Source: Saxidomus purpurata (lineage: Eukaryota > Mollusca > Bivalvia > Venerida > Veneridae). From it: a stretch of DNA of 64,000 nucleotides. The stretch covers positions 29,769,066 to 29,833,065 of the forward strand of contig JAFMSR010000007.1 of NCBI GenBank assembly GCA_022818135.1. Reading direction: 5' to 3'. Positions 11,001 through 21,809 of this stretch are shown here, piece after piece (within the stretch, counting starts at the first letter, position 1; each line of letters opens with the position of its first letter). The position numbers and the translations under genes are program-made. The notes under the pieces were generated by a model. It was given only the letters and a program-made list of their open reading frames with translations. It was not told the DNA's origin and did not search any database.

Positions 11001-11872
11001 ATTTACTGATACACTGAAATTAAGCAACTTGCTCCTGTGGTCAAGTGATCAAGGTTCCTGACTTGAAGTGACCTTTCACTGATTTAGGGTCATGGGTTTG
11101 AGCCCCACTGCTGACCCAACATGATCTTAGAAACTATAAAGTTTGGCAGTTTTTCAAAGAAGATGGGATTGTAGAACAGGGCCCTCCAAAGAACAACAAT
11201 ACAAAAACTGCTTGCCAGTAGGTTACTCAAATACATATACTGTTGAAATGCATGTTAAAAGCCAAGAAAAAGAAATGTGATTTTACTACTGAGCATTGTC
11301 TTAAAACGTGTCTTGTTTTTGAATTGCAGTTAGTTGCTAGGGTTCACCCATTTGTGATTTGGATGGATGCCTCTGTACGCTTTACTACAACAGATTTAGA
11401 TGGTCAGTTTGAAAAAGCTCGAAACCTCGGAGTAATGGCTTCCAAAGGGTTTGCCCCCGTTGCCATGAGGACACACCCAAAAACATTCCATTTTCTGGGT
11501 GAACAGCCTTGCACATTCCGGGAAACAGATGAATTCGAAGCAACTTTCATATTTGTGTATGGAAACAAATTTGTGTCCGAATTTTTTCTGAAACCGTGGG
11601 TATCGTGTGCATTGTCGTTTGGTTGTCTGCTTCCTGACTATAACACTGAAAGGTATATTGATTGTGGTAAAAGCAAGGGAAAGGTTTATTTTGATTGCCA
11701 CCGATTCGACCAATCAGTATTAAGTATTTTAGTTCACAGATTGTATCATGGAAGCATACAACATCATTGGCTGAAAAGATTTTTTAGATTTTGCAAAGGG
11801 GCTGATGAACAGTGGTATCTGCCACACTTCATTAATGAACTTGTGATAAAATATCAAGAAGTGTGCTATTAG
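5017..11872 (+). CDS. DUF1647-like type II membrane protein, five exons
   Basis: Exons 5017-5089, 7056-7172, 9366-9556, 10087-10191 and 11330-11872 join without a break into 342 residues; every border is GT-AG. Residues 1-7 are basic and about 8-24 hydrophobic (ILSGLLIPVCVFYL), a signal anchor that would put the rest in the Golgi or endoplasmic reticulum lumen or outside the cell. Motifs follow in the order of the nematode and mollusc DUF1647 group: TAASASHY (84-91), VYDLGL (115-120), the C-x-C pair 132/134, a Y-x-WKP near 154-158, and WMDASVRF (173-180). That group is thought to resemble glycosyltransferases, but no reaction is established. Two in-frame ATGs open the gene; the first is used here. 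The family name is from memory of motifs, not a search. A candidate polyadenylation signal AATAAA lies at 12056-12061. Confidence 0.72.
7056..7172 (+). CDS. DUF1647-like gene, exon 2 (stem region)
   Basis: The acceptor follows TTTTTTTTCAATCTTACCACAG; the donor is GTAATC at 7173. It encodes a polar stretch with an N-A-S N-glycosylation sequon, as expected for a lumenal stem. Phases 1 and 1 fit exons 1 and 3. Confidence 0.68.
7322..8861 (+). mobile_element. Hairpin-ended bivalve repeat with a 165-bp tandem core
   Basis: Opens TTTTTAGCTCACCTGG with a short inverted repeat (GCTCACC...GGGTGAGC) and then GTCCGTCGTCCGTC. Next come about six imperfect units of 165-170 bp, each with GAAACCACAAGGCCTAGAG, TTGGCATGTAGCATTG and CAAATTATGACC. 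Closes GTGAGCGATATAG..GGCCATCTTGGCCCTCTTGTT. Neighbouring units are very alike and decay toward 8500-8860. The layout resembles the 'pearl' elements described in bivalves and held to be non-autonomous Helitron relatives; that link is inference. It lies in intron 2 of the DUF1647-like gene. Confidence 0.7.
8870..9275 (+). repeat. Minisatellite, unit about 45 bp
   Basis: About nine imperfect copies of a unit like GTTCACTACTTTAGTCAGG followed by CATGTTTGCTACTTGAGCCAG. It directly follows the 165-bp array and ends 90 bases before coding exon 3. The unit seems to arise from the decayed end of the neighbouring element, where the same words first appear. Confidence 0.8.
9366..9556 (+). CDS. DUF1647-like gene, exon 3
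   Basis: The acceptor TTGCAG ends at 9365 and the donor GTAATG starts at 9557. It carries TAASASHY and VYDLGL, the two most family-like motifs. The open frame continues to the left into a minisatellite, but that extension is not coding: the phase-1 join to exon 2 begins exactly at 9366. Confidence 0.75.
10087..10191 (+). CDS. DUF1647-like gene, exon 4
   Basis: 35 codons, phase 0 at both ends, acceptor TTATCAG and donor GTAATA. It encodes a C-x-C motif followed by KTFPF and YAWKPIVI, which continues the family pattern from exon 3. Confidence 0.72.
10505..10680 (-). mobile_element. tRNA-derived SINE, minus strand
   Basis: Read on the minus strand, the head has A box TAGCTCAGTGG and B box GGTTCGAATCCC, both at consensus. 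The body holds the widely shared SINE segment with TGTCCTTGGGCAAAGACACT and TGTAAATGGGTAGCAGCGATG. On the plus strand it ends at a run of 18 G (10505-10522). A degraded copy lies at 28700-28862. Confidence 0.75.
11036..11125 (+). repeat. tRNA-like SINE head fragment
   Basis: Contains GTGGTCAAGTGATCAAGGTTCCTGACTTG and, further on, GGGTTTGAGCCCC, the spacing and wording of degenerate polymerase III A and B boxes. It lies in intron 4 of the DUF1647-like gene, 205 bases before exon 5. Confidence 0.4.
11330..11872 (+). CDS. DUF1647-like gene, terminal exon 5
   Basis: The acceptor TTGCAG at 11324-11329 starts a 180-codon exon ending in TAG at 11870. It opens with LVARVHPFVIWMDASVRF and ends with KYQEVCY. 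Several cysteines could form disulfides in the lumenal domain. The open frame reaches back to 11243, but that part is lysine-rich intron read-through. Confidence 0.78.
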   Translation, partial: LVARVHPFVIWMDASVRFTTTDLDGQFEKARNLGVMASKGFAPVAMRTHPKTFHFLGEQPCTFRETDEFEATFIFVYGNKFVSEFFLKPWVSCALSFGCLLPDYNTERYIDCGKSKGKVYFDCHRFDQSVLSILVHRLYHGSIQHHWLKRFFRFCKGADEQWYLPHFINELVIKYQEVCY

Positions 11873-11907
11873 TCAAATAGTTCACCTTATTCATTCCAGA
11901 AATCATT

Positions 11908-12075
11908 TTTAGCTCACCTGAGTACTGAATGGTTATAATAAGTTATTGCAATCGCTCTGTGTCTGATGTACATCTTCTCACCAATCACCTAGACCCATTT
12001 CAACCAAATATCGCAGGAATTGCTCTTAGATGGTCCTCATTCAAATTTGTTATAAAATAAAGTTTTAAAATTATT
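11908..12075 (+). repeat. Fragment of TTAGCTCACCTG repeat
   Basis: Begins TTTTTAGCTCACCTGAGT and continues with the usual GCTCTGTGTCTG...CATCTTC head; no tandem core and no hairpin end follow. It starts 36 bases after the stop codon of the DUF1647-like gene, so it may form part of that 3' untranslated region. It holds AATAAA at 12056-12061. Confidence 0.5.
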
Positions 12076-12623
12076 GATTTCCACCACCTTTGCTGAAAAT
12101 GAGAGATAATATAAATAATATTTCCCATAACACCGCTGTGATTGTAAGCAGAATTACCTTCTGTGGGTTTATATAAATATTTATTGCAAGGAACATCAAA
12201 TACGGGTAAACAGAGTGGAACCGTGAAAACAATAGGTTGGAGATGTAAACATGGTTACTGATTTATCAGAGAATATAGACAACCATCGCATGCTTGTTTG
12301 TTAAATGGAAAGTAATTTGTTTGTTTTGTTTAGATTTTTATTTTGTATAATTATATATGAATTTAGTTATTAGCCCTTTATACACATACAGTCATATATA
12401 CTTAATATCCATATTCCAAAGGAGCACAGTTTACTTCATCTGGTTTGCCATTGTGTAAAATTAGACTGTTTTTGTTGAAATCCAATTTTTTCTGCAGATT
12501 TGTGTTCAATGTATACATGTTCACATATCAGAGACAATCGTCAGTATTACCGGTATCATACATGTAAGTGTACCACTATAATGTTACACCCTTACCTGTA
12601 TGATGGTAAGATTAATTTTATGT

Positions 12624-13066
12624 TTAGTTAGCTCAGTGTTCCTTTCATCACTCATTTACCTCCGTGTTCTTTTCATCAATCACTTAGCTCAGTGTTCCAT
12701 TTGTCACTCAGTTAGCTCCATGTTCCTTTCATCACTCACTTAGCTCAGTGTTCCATTTGTCACTCAGCTCAGTGTTCCTTTCATCACTCATTTAGCTCAG
12801 TGTTCCTTTCATCACACATTTAGCTCTGTGTTCCTTTCATCACTCAGTTAGCTCAGTGTTCCTTTCATCACTCATTTAGCTCAGTGTTCCTTTCATCACT
12901 CATTAGCTCAGTGTTCCTTTCATCACTCAGTTAGCTCAGTGTTCCTTTCATCATTTAGCTCAGTGTTCCTTTCATCACTCAGTTAGCTCAGTGTTCCTTT
13001 CATCACTCAGTTAGCTCAGTGATCCTTTCATCACTCATTTAGCTCCGTGTTCCTTTTGCCACTGAT
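12624..13066 (+). repeat. Minisatellite, unit about 27 bp
   Basis: About 16 copies of a unit like TTAGCTCAGTGTTCCTTTC followed by ATCACTCA. Some copies are shortened by 3 to 8 bases and a few have ATTTGT for CTTTCA. There are no unique spacers, so it is a plain tandem repeat. Confidence 0.85.
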
Positions 13067-14357
13067 AAAAAGTATTCAGAGTTTCCATCAGAGCTGTTAG
13101 AAGTGATAATACCCTTCAATGTGACATAGCAATCTAATTTACCTTTTAACAGGTGAATTCAAACCACCTTACGTTATTTTGGCCACCATTTTTTAGAACA
13201 TAATTTTTTTAGACATTGCCATTTTATGTACTAAATACAAATTCATGCAAATAGTATACATAGATTGAGTTGCATAACATTTGTAAAAGAAAGCTGCTGT
13301 ACAAATTTTGGAAAGCAATTTTAAATATTGTTTGATCATTATGCTTTAATTGAACTGCTTTGGTGATGAAAACGGCTGATTGAACTGATGTGATCGTACC
13401 TGAAGTTTACTTTTCTTACTTTTTCCTCAAAAACATTGAAGTGCTCTTTATGTATGGAGGCACAAAATTCAAAGGGTAAGGGTAACTGTTCTTTCGTATT
13501 TTTGTATTTTTTGTTGTTTACAGTCAGGGCCAACTAGTTGAACTAGCCAATACCCCAATATAACTCCCATGAATATTGTTACCTAACAAAATTTGAAAAT
13601 TAAGGGAGTTTTGTTTTACCTGACTGCAATACCCAGTCAGTTTTGTCCAAAGATTATGATTATTTAGCCAAACTTACCATAAAATGGGTAAAAATATAGT
13701 CAGTTAGTTTGTTGGTGTTATGTTTGGTAGCTTTCCTAATTTTATATTAGGATACATATATATACATATAAATTCAGACAGGTGTACATGTTATCATTAT
13801 GGAGTTGTTGCAGGTATAGCCAAAGTTTTAGATACATAGGTATCTATTTTGGGAAATAAGGTCCAATGTCAAGGTCGCTGCAACAATAAGTTGAATAACA
13901 TGTTCCAAACTTGATGGGGATATTGGTTAAGATTATAAGTTGACCCCTTCTTATATGGCATCAGTCAAACTATGCTTATAGTTTTAAGATATGAATATGA
14001 ATAAATCTGATGAAGTAACAAAAACTAAATAGACTCTATATACCATTACATTGTATTAGAATCTGCAGTTAATTGCATTGCAGAGTTATTGAGGGGTTGG
14101 TATGTGTTCTACAAAAACCTCTTGTTCTTTCTTTTAATCATATGATAGTCTGATCCAATATTTTTGTGAAATTTTCTAATAGCCCAGCATACTGTTTATA
14201 GACAGTTTCTGTTGCATCCACCTTGGGAATATGAGAATTTCTTTCCCCAAAATACTGTTGTACTATATGTGATATAATTATAATGTATGAGATAACTTAA
14301 TATGTCAATCAGTGGGCATGATCCACCATCTTATAGCTAGTTGCATCCTGCTTATTT
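13067..14357. other. Gene-free AT-rich DNA
   Basis: No supported exon, tRNA or clear repeat was found. Short open frames on both strands lack splice-site or motif support. Confidence 0.4.
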
Positions 14358-15353
14358 ATCCCCCCGCCAAAGGCGAAGGGGATATTAGAAATGGTCTCCG
14401 TCCGTCCGTCCGTCCGTACATCCGTCCCAATTTTGTCCGGAGCATAACTCCAGAAGTACTTGAGCGATTTTCTTTAAACTTCATACACTGACAGAGCACA
14501 TTGGGAGGAAGTGCAGTGTGTAAGAACAATAACTCTTCCTTGCCTACTTTTAGAGTTATTTCCCTTTATCAGATTTACTTGAAAAACTTTGTCCGAAGCA
14601 TAACTCCAAAAGTACTTGAGGGATTTTCTTCAAACTTAATACACTGACATAGCACATTGGTAGGAAGTGCAGTGTGCAAGAACAATAACTCTACCTTGCC
14701 TACTTTAGAGTTATTCCCTTTATCAGATTTACTTTAAAAAGTTTTGTCCAGAGCATAACTCCAAAAGTACTTGAGGGATTTACTTCAAACTTGATACACT
14801 ACATAGCACATTGGTAGGAAGTGCAGTGTGCAAGAACAACAACTCTACCTTGCCTACTTTTAGAGTTATTCCCCTTTATCAGATTTACTTGAAAAAAATT
14901 CGGAGCATAACTCCAAAAAGTGCTTGAGGAATTTTCTTCAAACTTAATACACTGACATAGCACATTGGTAGGAGGTGCAGTGTGTAAGAACAATAACTCT
15001 ACCTTGCCTACTTTTAGAGTTATTCCCCTTTATCAGATTTAATTGAAAAAAATAATTCGGAGACATAACTCCAAAAAGTACTTGAGCGATTTTCTTCAAA
15101 CTTAATACACTGACATAGCACATTGGTAGGAAGTGCAGTGTGCAAGAACAATAACTCTACCTTGCCTACTTTTAGTCAAATAGAAAAATATCATACCTAT
15201 ACTGAAAATGAACATTAATATAATTTTGCAAACCTTCTCTTCATTGCCTTATTCTTTTTCCACTTATGGCTTACGGCTGTTTAAGGATTTCCTCTCACCA
15301 AGTAAAATGTACGAAAGTACAACCTTCAGGTAACTTCTTCCCGGTGGGGGGAT
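14358..15353 (+). mobile_element. Repeat element with ATCCCCCC ends and a 155-bp tandem core
   Basis: The left end reads ATCCCCCCGCC and the right end GGTGGGGGGAT, an inverted pair. After a (GTCC)n stretch (14398-14416) come five units of about 155 bp, starting near 14431, 14588, 14742, 14898 and 15052. Each has GCATAACTCC, AGTACTTGAG, CACATTGG and AGTGCAGTGTG. The design (short terminal repeat, tetranucleotide run, tandem core) is the same as in the TTAGCTCACCTG group, but the sequence differs. Confidence 0.7.
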
Positions 15354-18300
15354 TAACCGTGTGTAACATGGCTCTAGTTAACTTAGTTTTTTAGCCAACC
15401 TGAACTAGGTTAGTCAGAAATTGTAAATCAAACACTTTAACTTCCTTCCAGGTATCTAGGTCAATTTGATCACTAGTCCATTGTTTATGCTAATCAAAAT
15501 AGTCGTCAAGCATTCTTTGTAGTATTATCATGTATAGTTTCTTAATGTTAAATATAATTTTGTTATGTATTGTTTCTTTTTCATATAATTTCTAAGTACA
15601 AATCTGTGTTATATTTTGCATTCAATGTCTTAATGTTTCCTTTGTCTTAAATTACTGGATAGTCATTGTTAGAAATAATATCTGTGATCTAATTTCAGTA
15701 GAAATGTAAGATCACCCGAAACACTCTTAAGTGGCCAAAATTTGGCCAACTGAGCCGATACCTTGAACTTAAGCAGTTTTTGTGGGGGATTGTCACCAAA
15801 CCTTGTCACAATCTTTTTAAGCAAATTTTCTTAGCCAGATTCCATTGATATCCAGATGGCCACATACTCTGGAGTCACGGCCCTTAAATTGATGAAATTT
15901 TACCATATTAGCTCATTCTGAAATTAATCGTGGAAACCCCTTATCAAATATGTACCAAACCTAGTCATAATGTTTCTTTGCATTTATAATCAGTCGCATT
16001 GCTCTACTCAATGTGGAGTGCTAACATTGCCAATGTTTATATGCTATATAAAATGTTTGATAAGTGTTTTTACTACCATTCCAGGTATAGTTTGATTTAC
16101 CAGAAACTTGACATACATTTTCTATTTGTGATTAAGTGTGAAGAAATGTTATGTACATTGTATATGCCAGTATCTGTGTGTTCTGTTATACATTTAATTG
16201 ATACACTTCAATAAAATACAATTGTTTTGTCTTTTATGTTTATGTTATTAAAGCTGCTCACTCTCAGATTTTGGTAAAAAAATAAAGTTCTTCAAACTGT
16301 ATGAAAACAACATATTTAAGAACATATAGTCATATAAAAAGGTTCCAGTATACATTCCTGTCACGTATATCTGTATATTTGAAATAAAACGCTTCCAAAC
16401 AATAAAGCGTTGCAAACGCTTTTGAAATTCCAACAGCATTTTCAATCAATTTTTGCAAATTTCTACCTAGACTTTTACTTCTGTTGTTGATTTTAGTATC
16501 ATATTTATGTATTAGTATGTCATTTTTTTTAATTTTTTTTTTTCAACAGCAACTGAGAGCGAGCAGCTTTAAACCATAGAAGTATGCAGGCACCATTGTT
16601 AGTACAGTAAAGTTCAATCCTGTATTAAGACCGCGCTTGGGACCAGCATAAAATGGTCTTAATATTGAAATGGCTTTTTTATCGAGACCTTTTTACTATA
16701 AACTTGGCCATTTTGTTCTGAAATGTTTGGTCTTAATAGCGAGAGTGAGTGCGGTCTTGATATAGGGTGATCTAAATATAGGAACATTAGTGTAGTATGG
16801 TTAGTCAGGCACATACAAAGCGATAGTGTGAAAGATTCAATAATGGCTCATATAAATTAGTTCCAGTTCTACCTACTGTTGAAAAATCCCAAGTTTAGAG
16901 AATCTTAAATATGAGTGTTTAATTTTTTATGGCTTAAATTGTGCTAAGTACGTACAAATAGTTACTTTGAAACCACTAATTTTAGAGGAGCAATAATTTT
17001 CTTAGATTTTGTAGATGAGTCAAACCAAAGAACTTAAGATCCTAACAAAAAAACATCTTTCCTTACCTATTGTATTAGAAGAATTAAATTTAAGTATCCA
17101 CGAAATTGCATTACAAACATTCCTTATAATTTTATTGCTGTGAAACACACATGCATGTTAAAGTATATTGTTTGATCCATGTAACTGTCCGTACATTAGA
17201 CAGTCTTAAACTATTACACTAGTAATGAATTTGATTTTCGCTTTCAAAGTGCGAATTGCATGAATTTTTGCTTTCAAAGTGCAGATTGCTTGAATTTTTG
17301 CCCTTGTAATTTCAAAATTATTGTACTAGTAATCTTAATGGATTAGATTTTTGTTTTGCATGAATTTATCATATTTTGTTTTGCTTCTGTAATTTCTGAA
17401 TTGTGCAGCTTTACATCTACTATATACTTCAGCATATATAGTACAGTGAGCGATGTATACATAGCTCTTCTTAGTAATTTAACTTACCTTTTACTAACTT
17501 TTATATATTTTTCTTATATATTACATTCGACAATCCACGAGGATACGACCCTATTTATTCAAACCCTTGTACCTCAACAAACAGTTAACTTGTCATAGGT
17601 AAACTGTGAACAACAGAACACACAGAGGTGTGTAAAAATACTAATATTTTATTCGTCAGTTGAACAATTGGATTGACAGAGGTGACATGTTAATTGTTAC
17701 TACATTGTATAGTCTGCTTTTTTGCGGCTATATCCAAGTTTTGTGTCAATGAAACCTAACATATCTTTGATATATGATGAATTTTATAAGAAATATTGTA
17801 TACTATTTACATGTTAGTCATTCCTACAATTTTTTTTCTGTTTGACAAATGTTTTTTGTTTTTTTTACCACATAATTATGCAATGTGATTTTTGAGCACC
17901 TGTATTTGATAATCATTGATTAAAGTTTTAGATCCAAATGTAACTTGCTTGTTACTTGTGGTGAAGGATTACACCCGACAGGCCATTGTCTATTCTAACA
18001 TGACCCACAACTTTCCTATATAGAATCTGTGGATTAATTTTCATTGATTCACGATAAAATGCATCAAGTTTTACCGCGACAATACGTGCAATAAGTGACG
18101 CATAGCGTCCAATTATAAGATACAATAAATGTTGCTACACGTTGATAATAGTTCTGGTAATTTTCAAAGACAGTATCATGTTAGAATCGAAATGATAGTT
18201 CATTACTGTGATTTTACATGTAATTAAATCACGGTTATTCATTCAAATGTGTGTAATTAGATCACTCTCGTGATTTAAGTATTACTCATTTGAACTCCTA

Positions 18301-18600
18301 ACAGTGATTTCATACATGTTAATTCACAGCAAGAGATTTGTTATTTTTTAATTGTCTAATTCAACAATTCCTCGCACTCAAATGTCTTCACACTAATAAG
18401 TGAATACTTAGCCTCAGTGTGCAACAAATTTTTTAACATGCCAGTGACTGTTCAACTTTAATCATGATTGCCATCATTAACTTTGCCCTTCTTTTACTGA
18501 GGGTAACCATGGGAACTAAGACCTTGTATACTGCAGAACAGTTTTTCCCTTAGTAGCAGCTGATGCTTAAATTAGTCATTTCTTGTTACATTTCCTTGAG
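15354..18600. other. Gene-free AT-rich DNA with one dispersed-repeat fragment
   Basis: No supported gene. About 16600-16800 carries a fragment with repeated 'GGTCTTAATA' words (CCTGTATTAAGACCG, AATGGTCTTAATATTG, TTGGTCTTAATAGCG), which looks like an old dispersed repeat. Open frames at 15999-16214 and 17356-17598 are rich in F, Y, I and L codons as expected for chance frames in AT-rich DNA. Confidence 0.4.
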
Positions 18601-18604
18601 GGTA

Positions 18605-19745
18605 AGCAATAGACATCTACTTAGACTCCTGGGTCAAAATTGACTCCACCCTTTGGGTGATTGGTTTTACATATGTTTCTATAGGAAACAAATTAAAAAC
18701 CTGAAAGCACATTGCCTAGAGCTTAGATATTTGTCATGTAGCATTGCCTAGTGGACTTCTATCAGGACTATTTCAATCATGATCCACTTGTCAAAATTGA
18801 CCCCTCCCCTCCATGGGGGTCGCATGATTTTACGAAATTTTTAATAGGAATCGAATTTAAAATCTCTGAAACCACATGGCATAGAACTTAGATAAGGGTT
18901 CAAAATTGACTCAGCCTGGGGGTCCCTTCTCCATATATCGAGTTAAAGGAAAAACCTAGCTTACAATGACTTCCTTAGCAGTCAGCGACTTTCTTAGCAA
19001 CAACCAATCTTCTTAGTAACAAATGACTTCCCTTAGGAATAAGTGACTTCTTTAGAAGCCATTGACTTCCTTAGCAACCAGTGTCTTCCTCTAGGAAAAA
19101 GTGACTTCTTTAGTAACAACTTTGTCCCCTAGCTATCAGTGAATTTTGCTAGCAACCTGTGACATCCTAAGCAAAATTTGGCATCCTCTTCAGTTACATT
19201 CTTAGCAACAACCAATTTCCTTAGCAACAAATGACTTCCTTTAGGCATAAGTTACTTCTTTAGAAGCCACTGACTTCCTTAGCAACCAGTGTCTTTCTCT
19301 AGGAAAGAGTGACTTCTTAAGTAACAACTTTGTTCCCTAGCTATCAGTGAGTTTTACTAGCAACCAGTGACATCCTTAGCAACATTTAGCATCCTTTTCA
19401 GTTACATTCTTAGCAACAACCAATTTCCTTAGCAACAAATGATTTCCTTAGAAACATTAGTAAAAGGTGACTTCCTTAGCAACAACTTGGTGAGTTCTGC
19501 TAGTAACTTCCTTAGCAACCATTGACGTCCCTTGCAGCTAGCAACAGTTTATTCCTGTGACAATCACCATGATGACCAGTGGTTTCCATAGCAACCAGTG
19601 ACTGCCCTCGGCATCTTGTGACTTTTAGTGACCATCTTTAGTGACTTTCTCTAGCAACTACTGACTTCCTTGAGCAACAAATGCTTCCTTATGTGTTAGT
19701 GTATTGGTAATCATGCGAGTGATATAGGGCCATCATGCCGATAAA
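18605..19745 (+). mobile_element. Decayed hairpin-ended repeat with a TTAGCAACC satellite core
   Basis: The left part has the usual core words (AGAGCTTAGATATTTG, CATGTAGCATTGCC, GGGTCAAAATTGACTCC). From about 18960 to 19690 it becomes a tandem array of roughly 19-base units such as GACTTCCTTAGCAACCAGT, with variants. It closes GCGAGTGATATAGGGCCATCATG near 19717-19740. The opening TTAGCTCACCTG end is missing or beyond recognition. Confidence 0.6.
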
Positions 19746-20779
19746 AACGTATGTCTTCCCCTTCTTGCATTGGCCCCACCCCTACATGATCTTGACTTTT
19801 GACTCACTTATCTCAAACTATAGAGGTCATTCATAGATTATCACCAATAAGCGTACCAAGTTATAGTGTCGTACGAGCAACCATTCTTCAATTATTGATT
19901 TGATTTTTGTAATTGTAAAAGTCGGCTGGACCTTTGATCCCAAAATCAGCAGGGTCTCCTAGTGACCATGGCCAGTAATCATTCCAAATTATAGTATCCT
20001 AGAACCAACCAGTCTTCAGTAATTGACTAGAAGACCATGAAGAGCGGACACTATTTTCAACACTGCATGGTCATTTACTTGCAAACATCTATTACAGTTC
20101 GGTGGGCGGAGTCTGATTGCAGTTACAGGCTGACATCATTGTTCAAGCATATTTGGTCTCTACGGGGAGGAGAAAGGTGGTGAGTGACATTACACCTCCG
20201 GCTTCACTGATAACACTCCCGACTATAGCCTTTTCTGAACGGGTAAGTTTTACATAATTATAGAAATACCAGATCGTTGAATTATGAGTGTATGCTTATG
20301 GAATTTGACACAAAATTACATGCTGGCCAATGCATATCTCTTATCCTGAACACCTAACTTCGCTTTTTTGTGCAAAATTCGTGCATTTTGGGGTCTGTTT
20401 TGCACTTTTAATAGTTGAGTCCTCGGCATTCAACTTATTTTCACATACATCGATGTCTGAAACAGCCGACTAGCTGCGGTCATGCAAGGCCGTGACGTTG
20501 GCATTCCGTGAGAATACTCGTTTCTTCAGAAGTTGCGAATAATTATGTAAAATACACGAATCTGTTATACTCACTTGGGTTTTCTTTGCTTTGTTGGAGC
20601 CTTGTCGTTACGTTAGTCGAAGAAGTACCGGTTGCTGATACAGCGTGATTCGTGTAGCTTGTACTTGCTTTGTATTCGAACTGTGATACCAGAAACATAA
20701 TCGGAATGACACTGGGTGAGAAGCATGTAAAAGAAATTAGAAATCTAGACATACACCTGTAGTTCTGGTTTCCAAAACT

Positions 20780-21416
20780 TTAAGGTAGAACACTATTTTT
20801 CTTAGTGGGTTGGGGCATGTTTTTTCATTTTTCTTTTTTTCTCCCTTAAATATCAAGTGTGTTTCACTTTGTTGGGATGCCATAATATTGTTGTATACTT
20901 ACACTAATAATTCATGTAAGGAAAAAGATATATTAGTGAATTACTTTGAAGAACGGATACATTTTGAAACATTTTTTTGCTCGTTGACGAACAAAGACTC
21001 TGACAATATCAGTGGAAATAAAGGAACTAAAACATAGTTTACACCATAATCAACATACTCTTGTTGTAAAAATTTCTGTTTACCAAGCCATTTAAAAGAA
21101 ATAAAAGTTTCAGTGATTTACAGCGAGACACCCCTCGTGTGTTTACAGATATTTTTCTAAGTATCTATTTGACACAGTAAAGCGAAACTATGTCACGCCG
21201 TCGTTGTTCGTCAACGAGCAAGATTGTACATCAAAATGTATCCGTTCTTCATTATAATTCACTATTTTCTTCTTTATTTTCGCATGAACTACTAAAAACT
21301 TAACTACAATATTATGGCATCCCAACCAAGGTAAAAAAGTTTGATGTAAAAAAGAAGAAATTATAGATAATAAAACATGCAACCCACCCACTAAGGAAAA
21401 TGGTACACTACCTTAA
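20780..21416. mobile_element. Fold-back element with long inverted arms and TTAA at both ends
   Basis: Two arms of about 215 bases are imperfect inverted copies: 20784-20994 and 21205-21412. The outer ends read TTAA-GGTAG and CTACC-TTAA; the inner ends TGCTCGTTGACGAACA and TGTTCGTCAACGAGCA are perfectly complementary over 16 bases. About 210 bases of unrelated DNA lie between. TTAA at both borders suits a piggyBac-type target site, but the ends lack the usual CCC start of that family. Two open frames in the arms are by-products of the inversion. Confidence 0.75.
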
Positions 21417-21809
21417 TACCACTATTTTTGGCATGGGGCTGTAAGCCCCAAGGCCATAGCATGCTACATTTCAAAAACCGTAGACAATTTAACTGTTAAA
21501 TGTCCTAATAACAACTGTAAAACTGCGCTGTGGGAAAATAGTGCAAGATAGACCAGATCAATCTGATGCTTGACTGTAGCAGACAATATTACAAAAATCA
21601 GTACAGACGGCTTCAAATGAGTGCAGAATAGCTCATACCTTACGGGCTCGATTACACAGTTTTTGTCACGGAATCAATGCGCTGTTAAGGTGGAGTACTT
21701 CCTGTTTTATGACCATTTGGAAGACTTTGGATCTTATATTAATGCACATTTTGTACCGTGGTAAAGCGTCCGCTTTGAGATCAAGAAGATCATGAGTTCA
21801 ATACCCATG

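Noticed and set aside
11243..11329. Alternative start of exon 5 at MKCMLKAKKKK
   Set aside because: Lies before a good TTGCAG acceptor whose phase matches exon 4.
12624..13066. CRISPR-like regular repeats
   Set aside because: Units follow each other without unique spacers and the DNA is from an animal.
20543..21391. Small genes in the 20.5-21.4 kb region
   Set aside because: Most of these frames lie in the arms of the fold-back element and mirror each other.
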